A stretch of 64,000 bases of DNA from Oscillospiraceae bacterium (GTDB lineage: Bacteria; Bacillota; Clostridia; Oscillospirales; Ruminococcaceae): the NCBI GenBank assembly GCA_017513135.1, contig JAFWDH010000023.1:124001-188000 (forward strand), read 5' to 3'. The position numbers and the translations under genes were made by a program. This document shows, in pieces, positions 33,847-42,980 of the stretch (positions are counted from its first letter, which is position 1; each line of letters starts with the position of its first letter). The notes under the pieces were generated by a model. That model was not told where the DNA came from. It did not search any database and worked only from the letters and a program-made list of their open reading frames with translations.

Positions 33847-34914
33847 TTATTTGCCGAAGATGCTGCAGAGAAGCTTGTTCATGGTGGGGAAGAAGGCTAT
33901 CACGAAAAACAGCCTGATGGTATGGAGGATCGATACTTTGAATGAATCCACTCCCATGTCCTCGGCGAGAATAGCCATCTCAGTCATTCCGCCGGGCGTA
34001 GAGGCAAACAGCGCTGTAGGATAATCAAGGTCAGTGAACTTGCTGACAAGGAATCCATTGAAAAGAATGAAGACTATAAGGCCTACCAGCATGATCAGTA
34101 TCGGAAGAGCCAGGACATCGATGTTGGCAAGGTCAGCTCTTGAGAATCTGCATCCCATAAATGCCCCGGACAGGATGGACATGCATACCCTGATCTGAGA
34201 CGGGAAACGGTTCTTGCCCATGAATACCGTAAATGTGGCTCCGGCGAGCATCGATCCGAGCATTGCGCCGGATGTGACTCCCAGCCATCTGAAAAAAAGA
34301 CCTGCAGCTGTGCAGACAGCAAAAACAAGGATGAGTTTTGTCCAGTTCGTTTTATCCGGAATGCCGGGTTTCAGGGATTCATCAGCATCTTCTGTACCTG
34401 CTCCTTTTTTCATTCGTCCGGTGCGGAACAGATATTTGAAAAGCGGCGGACAGCAGGTAAAGATAATGAGAAGTCTGAGTACCTGAAGCAGGGCGATATA
34501 TGCGGGGTTGGCCCCAAGCTCCTCGCCGATAAGAGCCATGTCAGAGGCGCCGCCCGGAGAGGTGGCAAAGAGGGCAGTAGGTACATCAAGATCAGTGAAA
34601 AGGATCATGAGTCCGCCGAAAGTGAAGTTCATCAGAATAAAAGCCGTGAGCAGAAGGATTATAGGTTTTACCAGCTTTTTAAGTCCCTCAACGTCTTCGC
34701 GTCCTACTCTGCATCCGGTCATGGCTCCGGACAGTATCTGGAGCCCTGTTTTGACATCAGGGATGAAATAGGCCTTTTCGGTTATCAGGTTGAAAATGAT
34801 AACAAAGAACATGGAGCCGACCATCGCACCGGAAGGTATCCCCAGTTTCCTGGCTATAAGTCCGCCGGTTGCTCCTATCGCGATCGTTAAGAGGAACATG
34901 GTAAGGTTGTTCAT
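33847..34914 (-). CDS. AbrB-family duplicated membrane protein
   Basis: 355 aa, about 10 membrane spans, built of two similar halves: the segments FTDLDVPTALFATSPGGASDMALI and FTDLDYPTALFASTPGGMTEMAIL are internal repeats. This is the pattern of the AbrB/ammonia-monooxygenase-like transporter family (PF05145), whose substrate is not established. It is unrelated to the AbrB transcription factor. The gene stops 28 bases after the start of the next minus-strand permease region and is probably co-transcribed with it, being downstream. Confidence 0.85.
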   Translation of the reverse strand: MNNLTMFLLTIAIGATGGLIARKLGIPSGAMVGSMFFVIIFNLITEKAYFIPDVKTGLQILSGAMTGCRVGREDVEGLKKLVKPIILLLTAFILMNFTFGGLMILFTDLDVPTALFATSPGGASDMALIGEELGANPAYIALLQVLRLLIIFTCCPPLFKYLFRTGRMKKGAGTEDADESLKPGIPDKTNWTKLILVFAVCTAAGLFFRWLGVTSGAMLGSMLAGATFTVFMGKNRFPSQIRVCMSILSGAFMGCRFSRADLANIDVLALPILIMLVGLIVFILFNGFLVSKFTDLDYPTALFASTPGGMTEMAILAEDMGVDSFKVSILHTIRLFFVIAFFPTMNKLLCSIFGK

Positions 34915-34942
34915 TTTATCTCCTTGGAAGACGCGCCCGGGA

Positions 34943-35809
34943 TCAGATCCCTGCCAGCTGGAAAAGGTATCCGAAAACTACGGATACTGCGAAGATGAAG
35001 AAACAAATAAGGAGATTCTGTTTTTTGTCACGGTTGTACTTCCACAGCATTGCCAGACCGACTCCGGCATTCATCGACAAGCCTGAGATCAGAGAACCGA
35101 AACTTATCAGACCTTCCATATAGAATTCCGAAAGGAATATGGAAGGCGCGCAGTTCGGGATAAGTCCCGTGAGAGCAGCGATCAGAGGTTCGACCGAATC
35201 GCTTCCTCTGAAAAGCTCTGCTGCATTTTCTTCGCCGGCGATTCCGATAAGCAGGTTCACGACAAAAACGGCAGTCAGTACGAATGCCAGGCTCTTGAGG
35301 GTGTGTATGAGAGCCGTGGTGAAAAGGCCTTCCTTTTCACATTCATCTTCCTCACAGCCACTGTGCATCAGTTCATGCTCACGATGTGAATGTTCCTTGT
35401 CAGTGCTGTCCGGGAATACCTTTCCGGCAACCAGTCCGGCAATGATGCCGGTAGCAAGTGATACAGCAGCAAGGACCAGTCCTTTTACACGGAAACCGGC
35501 AGTTCCGAGCAGAATGGGAATGGCTTCGTCAGTTTCTGCAACAAATTCTGCAACAAGCGTCGAAACGGATATCAAACGATTCGCAAAAAGATCTGCCGCT
35601 GTCACTGACAGCCCGCACATCGGCATAAGTCCCGCTATGGCTCCGAGGAGAGGACCCTTGGCACCAAGCGCATACAACCTGGAGGAAAGTCTCTCACTGG
35701 CTTCATGCTCGATGAATTCGATAAAAAGATATGACGCATAAAGAAAAGGAATGAGTTTAGCGGAATCCTCCAGAGCGTCAATTAATGATTCGATGAATAC
35801 TTCCAGCAT
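34943..35809 (-). CDS. ArsP_2-type putative metal/arsenic permease
   Basis: 288 aa, about eight spans in two halves, with paired motifs GAIAGLMPMCGLSVTAADLF and LTGLIPNCAPSIFLSEFYMEG. Between the halves lies a hydrophilic loop rich in His, Cys and acidic residues (SHREHELMHSGCEEDECEK), a likely metal-binding segment. The family (PF11449) is annotated as putative manganese transporter or arsenic efflux protein; direct proof is lacking. Its upstream region contains a small hairpin CGGACA-CCA-TGTCCG (35848-35862). Downstream on the same strand is the AbrB-type permease. Confidence 0.8.
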   Translation of the reverse strand: MLEVFIESLIDALEDSAKLIPFLYASYLFIEFIEHEASERLSSRLYALGAKGPLLGAIAGLMPMCGLSVTAADLFANRLISVSTLVAEFVAETDEAIPILLGTAGFRVKGLVLAAVSLATGIIAGLVAGKVFPDSTDKEHSHREHELMHSGCEEDECEKEGLFTTALIHTLKSLAFVLTAVFVVNLLIGIAGEENAAELFRGSDSVEPLIAALTGLIPNCAPSIFLSEFYMEGLISFGSLISGLSMNAGVGLAMLWKYNRDKKQNLLICFFIFAVSVVFGYLFQLAGI

Positions 35810-35925
35810 TTATACACCAGCTTGACATATGATACTGCAGCTACAACCGGACACCATGTCCGATTCCTTTTGTTCTTCCATTACATTATAATATAAACTG
35901 CAATAGAGTCGGGCGGAGGTGCAAA

Positions 35926-36864
35926 ATGAGTATCGTCAGAAAAGAGGAGCGTATGCTCTCAAGTGACGGAAAGACCGAACTGTTTGTAGAGACATGGGCA
36001 GATGATGCTGTACAGCCTAAGGCCGTGCTGCAGATATCGCACGGAATGTGTGAGTATGTCGGCAGGTATGATGAGTTCGCCGGATACCTTGCAGCCCATG
36101 GTTACGTCGTCTGCGGAAATGATCATCTCGGACACGGTCATTCAGTGAAGTCTGCCGAGGATCTGGGCTATATAGCAGAAAAAGACGGCTATAAACTTAT
36201 GGTGAAGGACCTAAGAAAAGTCACTGAACTTCTCAAAGACAGGTATCCCGGGCTTCCTATAGCCATGCTCGGACATTCCATGGGCTCGTTTCTGGCAAGG
36301 AAATATGCCGCTGATTACAGCGACGGACCGTCAGCTTACATCTTCGAGGGGACAGACGGGTCGAACCCTGCCGGCAAAGCCTCCGAAGTGATAATCTCCG
36401 CGATACAGCTTTTCAAGGGGGAAAGACACCGCAGCCCGCTGATCACTAAATTCTCTTTCGGATCATACTGCAGCAGAATAGAGGATCATCCTACCGGGTA
36501 CGAGTGGGTGACCAGCGATCCTGTCAAACTTAGGGAATATGTCAATGATCCTCTCTGTATGTATTCATTCACTCTTTCTGCATACAGAGATCTCACAAGA
36601 TGCCTTGACGAGGTCCTTGACAAAAATTGGGCGCCGAAGCTGCGAAAGGATATACCGTATCTGCTTGCTTCCGGCACAGACGATCCGGTCGGTGATTACG
36701 GAGAAGGGGTCGAGAAGGTCTTCGGAATGATGAAGGACGCGGGGTGTTCTCTCGCAGAGATGAAGCTGTATCCCGGTCAAAGACATGAACTGCATAACGA
36801 AACAGAAAGAGAGAAGTTCTACGAAGACACGCTCCTTTGGCTGGACAGAGCTCTGGGAGTATGA
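35926..36864 (+). CDS. Alpha/beta hydrolase, monoacylglycerol-lipase-like
   Basis: 312 aa of the Hydrolase_4 (serine aminopeptidase S33) family. QISHGMCEYVGRYDEFAGYL with DHLGHGHS is the typical start, GHSMGSF the nucleophile elbow, SGTDDPVGDYG the acid region and GQRHELHNE the catalytic histidine. Related enzymes cleave monoacylglycerols or lysophospholipids. No signal peptide. A TATAAT at 35887-35892 and GGAGG at 35915-35919 lie upstream. The next gene, an ABC-F ATPase, starts 13 bases after the stop. Confidence 0.9.
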   Translation: MSIVRKEERMLSSDGKTELFVETWADDAVQPKAVLQISHGMCEYVGRYDEFAGYLAAHGYVVCGNDHLGHGHSVKSAEDLGYIAEKDGYKLMVKDLRKVTELLKDRYPGLPIAMLGHSMGSFLARKYAADYSDGPSAYIFEGTDGSNPAGKASEVIISAIQLFKGERHRSPLITKFSFGSYCSRIEDHPTGYEWVTSDPVKLREYVNDPLCMYSFTLSAYRDLTRCLDEVLDKNWAPKLRKDIPYLLASGTDDPVGDYGEGVEKVFGMMKDAGCSLAEMKLYPGQRHELHNETEREKFYEDTLLWLDRALGV

Positions 36865-36876
36865 AAAAGGAAACGA

Positions 36877-38745
36877 ATGGTACTCGCATTACAGAACATA
36901 AAGTTCTCTTATGGTGAAAACGCCGTCATAGAGGATGCCTCATTTCAGCTGGAGGAATATGACCGGGCTGGCCTTGTAGGCTATAACGGCTGCGGAAAGA
37001 CTACCCTGCTGGGGATCATAACCGGAAACCTGATCCCTGACGGGGGTTCCGTTATACTCAGAAACGGAGCCGTCATGGGATATCTCAGGCAGGACAGCGG
37101 CCTCCATGAAGATCAGACGGTCCTGGGCGAAATGCGGATGGCCAATAACGCAGACCAGCTCCTGGAACAGATGAAGAGACTTGAGAGGGAAATGGTGAAC
37201 GATCCGGAGCTTCTCTCAGAGTATCAGGTCGTCAGCGAGAGATATGAGGCGATAGACGGGTATCATCTCGATTATCAGATCCGGAGGATCCTGCTCGGAA
37301 TGGGATTCCCGGAAGAGACATGGACTAAAAGTGTGGCGGTGCTGTCCGGCGGGGAGAAGACCAGGCTCTCACTTGCGAAGCTTCTCCTTCAGACACCGGA
37401 CCTCCTTCTTCTTGACGAGCCGACTAACCATCTTGACGTCGAGACTCTTGACTGGCTGGAAGGCTATCTTACGGGATATAAAGGAGCAGTCCTCGTAGTA
37501 TCCCATGACAGACACTTCCTGGATAACGTCTGCAACAGGACAATCCAGCTCCATAACGGAAAGACAAAGCTCTACCCATGTCCTTTCTCCGAGTATCTGG
37601 TGAGAAGAGAGAACGACGAGAGAGTTGAGAGAGCCCATTATGAGCAGACTATGGAGAAGGCTGAAAAATACCGCGATTTTGCGGAAAGGAACATGGCCAG
37701 AGCATCCACAAGGAACATGGCCAAAAGCCGTCTCAAAATGCTTGAGAGACTGGACCTTACCGCTCCTGAGGACAGCAGCCACACAGATATCAAATTTGAG
37801 ATAGTTCCGGACGGGGAACCATACAAGGATGTGCTCAGACTTTCCGATCTCAGTGTCGGTGTCCCAGGACTGGTGCTTTGTTCCGGCATCGACCTTCTGC
37901 TTCAGCGCGGAGAGAGGATCGCAGTTATCGGAAGAAACGGTTACGGAAAGACAACGCTGATAAGGACCATCCTCGGAGAGATCAGACCTATCGCAGGCAG
38001 AGTCGTCATCGGAGGAGGAGTGAGGATAGGAGTCCAGAAACAGGATCTGTTTCATGTGGAGAACGAAAGCCCTCTCATGTATATATGGGACCGCTATCCG
38101 CAGATGGATCAGCTTCAGGTAAGGAAACTGCTGGCTCTGGTCGGATTCCGGGATGAAGAGGTGTTCACTGAAGCGAGAGGGCTTTCCGGAGGAGAACTTG
38201 CCAGACTCAATATGGCCAGGCTCTCACTGGAGCATCCGAATTTCCTTATCCTGGACGAACCGACGAACCATCTGGATATATTCACCAAGGATATCCTATT
38301 TGAGGCGCTGAATACGTACACGGGAACGCTGTTCATGGTGTCGCATGACAGGTGGCTCATAGAGAATCTCGGATGCAGGATCATGTTCCTTGAGGATGGC
38401 ACGGCAAGACTTTTTGACAGTTATGACAGCTTCAGGGCGTACGCGCAGGCTTCAAGGACTGAACAGAACGAGCAGAAAGAGCAAAAGAAGGAGCGTCAGC
38501 CTGCCGAGACACTGAGCGGAAAAGATGCCAGACGGCAGAAGGCTGAGTACCGGCAGAAGAAATCAGACCTGGAGAAGAGGATCGCAGAACTCGAGAAAGA
38601 GGAGAAGGATATAGAAAGCTCCATTTCCGATCCTTCCGTGGCCAGTGACGCTGTGAAACTAAACGATCTGTGTATCCGGCTTGACAGCGTGAAAAATGAG
38701 CTGTCGGATCTTACGGATGAGTATCTCACAAATTATGTAGAATGA
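36877..38745 (+). CDS. ABC-F family ATPase
   Basis: 622 aa soluble protein with two ABC domains and no membrane spans. Domain 1: GYNGCGKTT, LSGGEKTRLSLAKLL, LLLLDEPTNHLD, SHDRHFLD. A charged linker at about 235-290 follows, then domain 2: GRNGYGKTTLIRT, LSGGELARLNMARLS, LILDEPTNHLDI, SHDRWLIE. The C-terminus is a coiled coil (about 515-610). ABC-F proteins act on ribosomes, as stalled-complex rescue factors or antibiotic protection; which applies here is unknown. AAAGGAAACGA precedes the ATG. Confidence 0.93.
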   Translation: MVLALQNIKFSYGENAVIEDASFQLEEYDRAGLVGYNGCGKTTLLGIITGNLIPDGGSVILRNGAVMGYLRQDSGLHEDQTVLGEMRMANNADQLLEQMKRLEREMVNDPELLSEYQVVSERYEAIDGYHLDYQIRRILLGMGFPEETWTKSVAVLSGGEKTRLSLAKLLLQTPDLLLLDEPTNHLDVETLDWLEGYLTGYKGAVLVVSHDRHFLDNVCNRTIQLHNGKTKLYPCPFSEYLVRRENDERVERAHYEQTMEKAEKYRDFAERNMARASTRNMAKSRLKMLERLDLTAPEDSSHTDIKFEIVPDGEPYKDVLRLSDLSVGVPGLVLCSGIDLLLQRGERIAVIGRNGYGKTTLIRTILGEIRPIAGRVVIGGGVRIGVQKQDLFHVENESPLMYIWDRYPQMDQLQVRKLLALVGFRDEEVFTEARGLSGGELARLNMARLSLEHPNFLILDEPTNHLDIFTKDILFEALNTYTGTLFMVSHDRWLIENLGCRIMFLEDGTARLFDSYDSFRAYAQASRTEQNEQKEQKKERQPAETLSGKDARRQKAEYRQKKSDLEKRIAELEKEEKDIESSISDPSVASDAVKLNDLCIRLDSVKNELSDLTDEYLTNYVE

Positions 38746-38781
38746 CCGCGTCAGTTCAGAACAAATATCATGAGATGAAGG

Positions 38782-38816
38782 AAACAGGCAGAGACTGTAC
38801 AGTCTCTGCCTGTTTT
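38782..38816. terminator. Bidirectional terminator
   Basis: A perfect 34-bp palindrome (38782-38815, arms of 17 bp, core GGCAGAGACTGTACAGTCTC) with T-rich ends both ways, between the convergent ABC-F and phosphatase genes. Confidence 0.88.
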
Positions 38817-38848
38817 GAATTATGAAGCCTGAATGGGAAAAGATCCGC

Positions 38849-39403
38849 TCAGAATTCCTGGACGGGTTTTTCCCTGACTATGCGGAAACCATGCCTCGCA
38901 AGACGGCTGAGAGGCAGGTCTGAGTCTCTGTCGTAAAAGCTGTTCTCCGGCTCCGTATCCGGAAAGGCTTCCCGGAAACGCCTGACCTTTTCCTGCCCGG
39001 AACAGTTCTTTCCGCTGTATCTTCCGGTCCTGGGATCAACTTTTGAAGCAATAAGCGTTCTGATACCAAGCATTCTGCATACAGGCTTCAGCATGAATTC
39101 AGGTGAAGCGGAGATCAATACGTCGCTGTCGGAATGAATATCGCGATACCATGACAGGATGTTCTTTTTATCGTATTCCCAGAAGCGTTCTGCCATCGTT
39201 TCTGCATCTATAAGCCTGAAATACTGGTAGAATGTCTGTTTCATTGAAGTGACATCAATGATCCTTAGCGCGTAAAGCAAAGCCGCAGCGGCCTGCACGG
39301 GCAGCAGCAGCGCTATATAAGGACGCTTTCTTAGGCAGTACAGATAAAACGCGACGCTGCTGTCGCCTCTGTGAATAGTGCCGTCGAAGTCAAAAATGTT
39401 CAT
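38849..39403 (-). CDS. HAD-IB phosphatase, PgpC-like
   Basis: 184 aa HAD hydrolase. Motif I is FDFDGTIHRGD, motif II LISASPE, motif III lysine in SGQEK, motif IV DRDSDLPL. Straight after motif I comes a membrane-associated stretch RKRPYIALLLPVQAAAALLY. This layout (DGT-H-x2-D, then a hydrophobic patch, then GHEK-like lysine) matches E. coli PgpC, which dephosphorylates phosphatidylglycerophosphate. The gene is divergent from pgsA, the enzyme that makes that substrate, which supports the idea. The start at 39403 has AAAGG seven bases upstream; a longer frame to 39463 is less likely. A phosphoserine-phosphatase-like role is the alternative. Confidence 0.75.
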   Translation of the reverse strand: MNIFDFDGTIHRGDSSVAFYLYCLRKRPYIALLLPVQAAAALLYALRIIDVTSMKQTFYQYFRLIDAETMAERFWEYDKKNILSWYRDIHSDSDVLISASPEFMLKPVCRMLGIRTLIASKVDPRTGRYSGKNCSGQEKVRRFREAFPDTEPENSFYDRDSDLPLSRLARHGFRIVREKPVQEF

Positions 39404-39480
39404 TATAATACCTTTAATTCCTGAAGTCAGAGTCATTATAATAAGTGAAGTTGATATTTGCAATTTCAGGAGGTGTCAGA

Positions 39481-40029
39481 GTGAATCTGCCTAACAAACT
39501 TACAATATCACGGCTGGTCTCGCTTCCGTTCCTTATAGCGTGCTTTTATATCGACAGTCCTCTCGGACGCTGGGGACTGCTCGTTCTTTTCGTGCTCGCA
39601 AGCATAACGGACTACCTTGACGGAAGGATAGCGAGATCAAGGAATCTGGTCACATCTCTCGGCAAGTTTCTTGATCCCATAGCTGACAAGGCTTTGGTCA
39701 ACTCCGTACTCGTCTGCTTTGTTGAGATCGGATATGCCTCTGCAGCTGCGGTCATCATTATTCTGATCAGAGAGTTCGTGGTTTCAGGAGTGAGAATGGA
39801 GGCTGCCAGCAGGGGAAAGGTCGTGGCAGCAAACATTTTCGGCAAAGCGAAGACTTTGTTCCAGATGGTCTCCATGACTGTGGTGCTGTTCCTCAGGGCT
39901 GTATGCGGTGATCCCTCCTGGCTGATCACCACATCGAACATTCTCTGCTGGATCAGCGCGGCGATCACAGCGCTGTCCGGAATAGTTTATGTTGTAGACA
40001 ATAAAGAGATATTGACTGAGAAAGGCTGA
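39481..40029 (+). CDS. pgsA: CDP-diacylglycerol--glycerol-3-phosphate phosphatidyltransferase
   Basis: 182 aa membrane enzyme making phosphatidylglycerophosphate. The CDP-alcohol phosphatidyltransferase motif is complete: DYLDGRIARSRNLVTSLGKF then LDPIADK. N-terminal NLPNKLTISRL is family-typical. The GTG at 39481 is preceded by AGGAGG at 39468-39473, seven bases away, so it is the start rather than the ATG at 39445. cdsA follows six bases after the stop, and a lipid kinase after that: a phospholipid synthesis operon. Confidence 0.95.
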   Translation: MNLPNKLTISRLVSLPFLIACFYIDSPLGRWGLLVLFVLASITDYLDGRIARSRNLVTSLGKFLDPIADKALVNSVLVCFVEIGYASAAAVIIILIREFVVSGVRMEAASRGKVVAANIFGKAKTLFQMVSMTVVLFLRAVCGDPSWLITTSNILCWISAAITALSGIVYVVDNKEILTEKG

Positions 40030-40034
40030 GATAA

Positions 40035-40841
40035 GTGAAGAAACGAGTTATATCCGCAATCGTGATGCTCGCTATCGTCGGGGTATGTCTGTTCGTCTCC
40101 GAATTGACGAGAGTCCTTCTGATCCTTTTGGCAGCAGTGCTCTCCGCGGTTGAGATGAGGAACTGCCTTGAAAAGAAAGGGGAAAAGGCGATCATCATGA
40201 CCCCGGTGCTGTTCATAGCCGTAAACACGGCTATGTGCCTTTTCGGAGCACCGCTGTGGGCTTTTGCAGCGAATCTTATCGGCTGCTCGATCCTTACTGT
40301 CTGCATCTGCATCTGCCGTGAGGATCTGATGGCGGCAGGCGCAAGAGGGACACTGTTCGTCCTGTTATACCCGATGACGCTCTTTGCCACGATACAGAAA
40401 CTGCTCGCAGGTGACGGGTGGCTGTACCCTGCTGCTGTTGCGGCACTGGCAACATGGAGCTGTGACGCATTCGCGCTATTCGGGGGCAGAAGGTTTGGTA
40501 AACACAAGCTCAGCCCTCACGTAAGCCCCAATAAAACGATAGAAGGCTCCATATGCGGAGCGGTCGCTTCGGCGGTGTTCGGCATCCTTGCATGGGCGCT
40601 GCTCAGAGAACGGGGAGCTGAGCTCTGGGTCTGCATCACAGTCGCTGTGATCTCCTCGACATTGGGACAGTTCGGAGATCTTGCCGCTTCCCTGTTCAAA
40701 AGAGAGGCAGGTATCAAGGATTACAGCAACCTCATACCTGGACATGGCGGAATGATGGACAGGGCGGACAGCCTTCTGTTCTCCATCCCGACCGCCTGGT
40801 TCTGCATAGAACTGATAGATTTTATAATGGGAAGGTCATAA
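40035..40841 (+). CDS. cdsA: Phosphatidate cytidylyltransferase
   Basis: 268 aa with about eight spans. The CTP_transf_1 signature is seen as SCDAFALFGGRRFGKHKL, SPNKTIEGSICGAVAS, GQFGDLAASLFKREAGIKDY and IPGHGGMMDRADSL. It makes CDP-diacylglycerol, the substrate of PgsA, whose gene is directly upstream. Starts with GTG at 40035, six bases after the pgsA stop, with AAAGG upstream. Usually cdsA lies with uppS; pairing it with pgsA is a less common but sensible order. Confidence 0.95.
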   Translation: MKKRVISAIVMLAIVGVCLFVSELTRVLLILLAAVLSAVEMRNCLEKKGEKAIIMTPVLFIAVNTAMCLFGAPLWAFAANLIGCSILTVCICICREDLMAAGARGTLFVLLYPMTLFATIQKLLAGDGWLYPAAVAALATWSCDAFALFGGRRFGKHKLSPHVSPNKTIEGSICGAVASAVFGILAWALLRERGAELWVCITVAVISSTLGQFGDLAASLFKREAGIKDYSNLIPGHGGMMDRADSLLFSIPTAWFCIELIDFIMGRS

Positions 40842-40847
40842 GACTGC

Positions 40848-41768
40848 ATGTCTGAAAACAACAGGAATTTGATGCTGATAGCCAATCCGGTATCCGGGAA
40901 GAAAGCAGTCACAAGCGTTCTCTCGGAAGTATGTCGGATATTCCTTACCAGGGGATGGATACCCAGTGTTTTCATCACGGGCGGCCGCGGAGATGCGACA
41001 GGCTTCGTTAAAAAATACGGTAAGGATTACGGACGGATCGTCGCAATGGGCGGAGACGGCACGATGAACGAGACCGTCACAGGCATCATTGAAGCCGGAC
41101 TGGATACCGATTTCGCGTTCATTCCCAGCGGTACGACAAATGATTTTGCGACTACTCATCACATACCCGGCGATATCGCAGAAGCTGCAAAACTTGCAGC
41201 GACGGGTAAGGTCAGAAAACTGGATGCGTGCAGGTTCAATGAGCGGTATTTCATGTTTCACTGCGGATGCGGTTTTTTTGCCAGTGTAGTGAATGAGACA
41301 TACCAGGAGATGAAAAACACGCTAGGATATCTTGCGTACATACTGGACGGCGTGGCAAATGCTCTCTCGCTGGCTCCGAAACATGCAAGATTCGTCATAG
41401 ACGGCAGGGAGTTCGAGCAGGACTTTATCTATCTTGGACTGCTGAGCACGCTATCTCTGGGCGGGAACATCACTACGCTCCCGTCGGATATGGTTAGGGC
41501 GGATGACGGCAAGTTCGAAGTCTTTCTGGCAAATGCTCCAAAAGACATCATTGAACTGGGTGAGGAGCTCAGTGAGTTCAGCGGAAAGAATTTCAACGGA
41601 GATCACATCAGCCTTTTCAGTATGAAAAAGTGCACAGTGGATTCCGATTCGGATCTTGACTGGTCTCTGGACGGCGAACCGTATCCCGGAAACAGGCATG
41701 CTGAGATAGAGGTTCTGGGGAAGAGGATCAGCTTTGTGTCATCCGATGAAGATGAAACGCTTGCGTAG
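40848..41768 (+). CDS. Diacylglycerol kinase-like lipid kinase (first copy)
   Basis: 306 aa DAGK_cat family protein. N-terminal LMLIANPVSGKKAV and the nucleotide motif VAMGGDGTMNETVTGI, then FIPSGTTNDFA and LDWSLDGEPYP near the C-terminus. Such kinases (DgkB/YegS type) phosphorylate diacylglycerol or other lipids in the membrane; recycling diacylglycerol into phosphatidic acid would feed CdsA just upstream. A second family member is at 48793-49701. Six bases separate it from cdsA. Confidence 0.9.
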   Translation: MSENNRNLMLIANPVSGKKAVTSVLSEVCRIFLTRGWIPSVFITGGRGDATGFVKKYGKDYGRIVAMGGDGTMNETVTGIIEAGLDTDFAFIPSGTTNDFATTHHIPGDIAEAAKLAATGKVRKLDACRFNERYFMFHCGCGFFASVVNETYQEMKNTLGYLAYILDGVANALSLAPKHARFVIDGREFEQDFIYLGLLSTLSLGGNITTLPSDMVRADDGKFEVFLANAPKDIIELGEELSEFSGKNFNGDHISLFSMKKCTVDSDSDLDWSLDGEPYPGNRHAEIEVLGKRISFVSSDEDETLA

Positions 41769-41802
41769 ACAGACAGTAGATCAGTATAGATACGGATAAA
41801 TC

Positions 41803-41830
41803 AAAAGACCGGCTTTCACGCCGGCCTTTT
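41803..41830. terminator. Bidirectional terminator
   Basis: Stem AAAAGACCGGC (41803-41813) / GCCGGCCTTTT (41820-41830) with one mismatch, between convergent genes, T-rich at both ends. Confidence 0.8.
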
Positions 41831-41843
41831 ATGTGTAAAGTTT

Positions 41844-42968
41844 TCAGAAGCCAAGTTTCATGATAGAGCTTTCTCCGGCAAGATCCTCAAAGCCGAAAAT
41901 GATCAGGATATCATCATAAGCCTCTGAGGCAAGAGCCGAGAAAGAGCCAGACCAGTATCGCGGATCTATACAGGTAATGGTCTCATAGTTGGATGTGAGG
42001 AAAGGGACCATACAGTCTGCATATGAATCCTTTATCACCAGAAGGCTGTGCTTCTTCCCGGCACCGGGTCCTGATTCTATCAGCTTTTCCGCCCCGTTTC
42101 CGTATAGGAACATGGCGTATTTATCCCTGAGCGAGAGTTTTGTAAAATCATATACCGTTTCATGGGTAATACCGTTCTCGGTGAGGACTGCATCTACACC
42201 GTAATACCTGACAGTGTCGCTCTGCTGGCCGTATCGCCTGCATTTCGAATAGCTGGTTCCAAGGAATCCATCGGATTCAAAAGCTTTGGCTTTCTCGCGT
42301 ACGAACGCGTCCAGACCGAGATGCGTACACAGAACATTGTAGGCGAGCCAGGAACCGTCTGTAGTCCAGTGATGATCGGTACGGTAGTATATATATTCGT
42401 CGCTGTGTCTGTCCAGAACGGGAAGTACATCTACATACGAGCATCCTGACAGCATGTGCCCGAGTCCGTCTGAATTATCGGCAGACAGTATCGACTTCTG
42501 ATCGGCAAACTGCGCTCCGTCAGGAAGTTTATCTGAAAGAACGGTGTATGATGAGGGTACGATCATGACTGTGACAGGGGCAGACGCCTTGGCGGCAAAT
42601 GAGTTGACCGCGCTGATGTTGTCCATCAGGTCTTCTTCACTGTAACTGCCGAACTTCTGAAACAGGAATCCGTCTTTGCCGTAGATAACTCCGTTGTTCT
42701 CTGTCTTCAGAAAGACTGATTCGGTCACCGATCTTACAGCTATCAGCAGATCCCTTCCGGGGATATGGTCCGCAACATAATCTCCGTATCTTGTGAAGAA
42801 TGTGCCGTTCAGCAGGCTTTTCAGAGAGAATGAGGGCATCTCGGAGAGATATTTGTTCTCCGATGTGCTGTATTCTCTGTCGGGGATAAGGATAGAAGAG
42901 AGCATCAGTCCGTACAGTATCAAAAACAGGATGAGGAATGAACGCATCGGTTTGATAAGTCTTTTCAC
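41844..42968 (-). CDS. DHHW/AlgX-like O-acetylation partner protein
   Basis: 374 aa. One N-terminal membrane anchor (RSFLILFLILYGLMLSSIL) then an extracellular domain with the SGNH-like DHHW block YYRTDHHWTTDGSWLAY and a later IKDSYADCMVPFL. DHHW proteins work with MBOAT acyltransferases, here the gene just upstream, to acetylate cell-surface polymers. Start: a GTG at 42977 lies flush against AGGAG, whereas the GTG at 42968 has AGGAGG eight bases upstream, so 42968 is chosen. The exact polymer is unknown. Confidence 0.85.
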   Translation of the reverse strand: MKRLIKPMRSFLILFLILYGLMLSSILIPDREYSTSENKYLSEMPSFSLKSLLNGTFFTRYGDYVADHIPGRDLLIAVRSVTESVFLKTENNGVIYGKDGFLFQKFGSYSEEDLMDNISAVNSFAAKASAPVTVMIVPSSYTVLSDKLPDGAQFADQKSILSADNSDGLGHMLSGCSYVDVLPVLDRHSDEYIYYRTDHHWTTDGSWLAYNVLCTHLGLDAFVREKAKAFESDGFLGTSYSKCRRYGQQSDTVRYYGVDAVLTENGITHETVYDFTKLSLRDKYAMFLYGNGAEKLIESGPGAGKKHSLLVIKDSYADCMVPFLTSNYETITCIDPRYWSGSFSALASEAYDDILIIFGFEDLAGESSIMKLGF

Positions 42969-42980
42969 TGCTTTCACCTC

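Noticed and set aside
35810-35925. Possible manganese (yybP-ykoY) riboswitch before the ArsP_2-type permease
   Set aside because: Only a 6-bp hairpin is present; the conserved loops of that riboswitch are not found.
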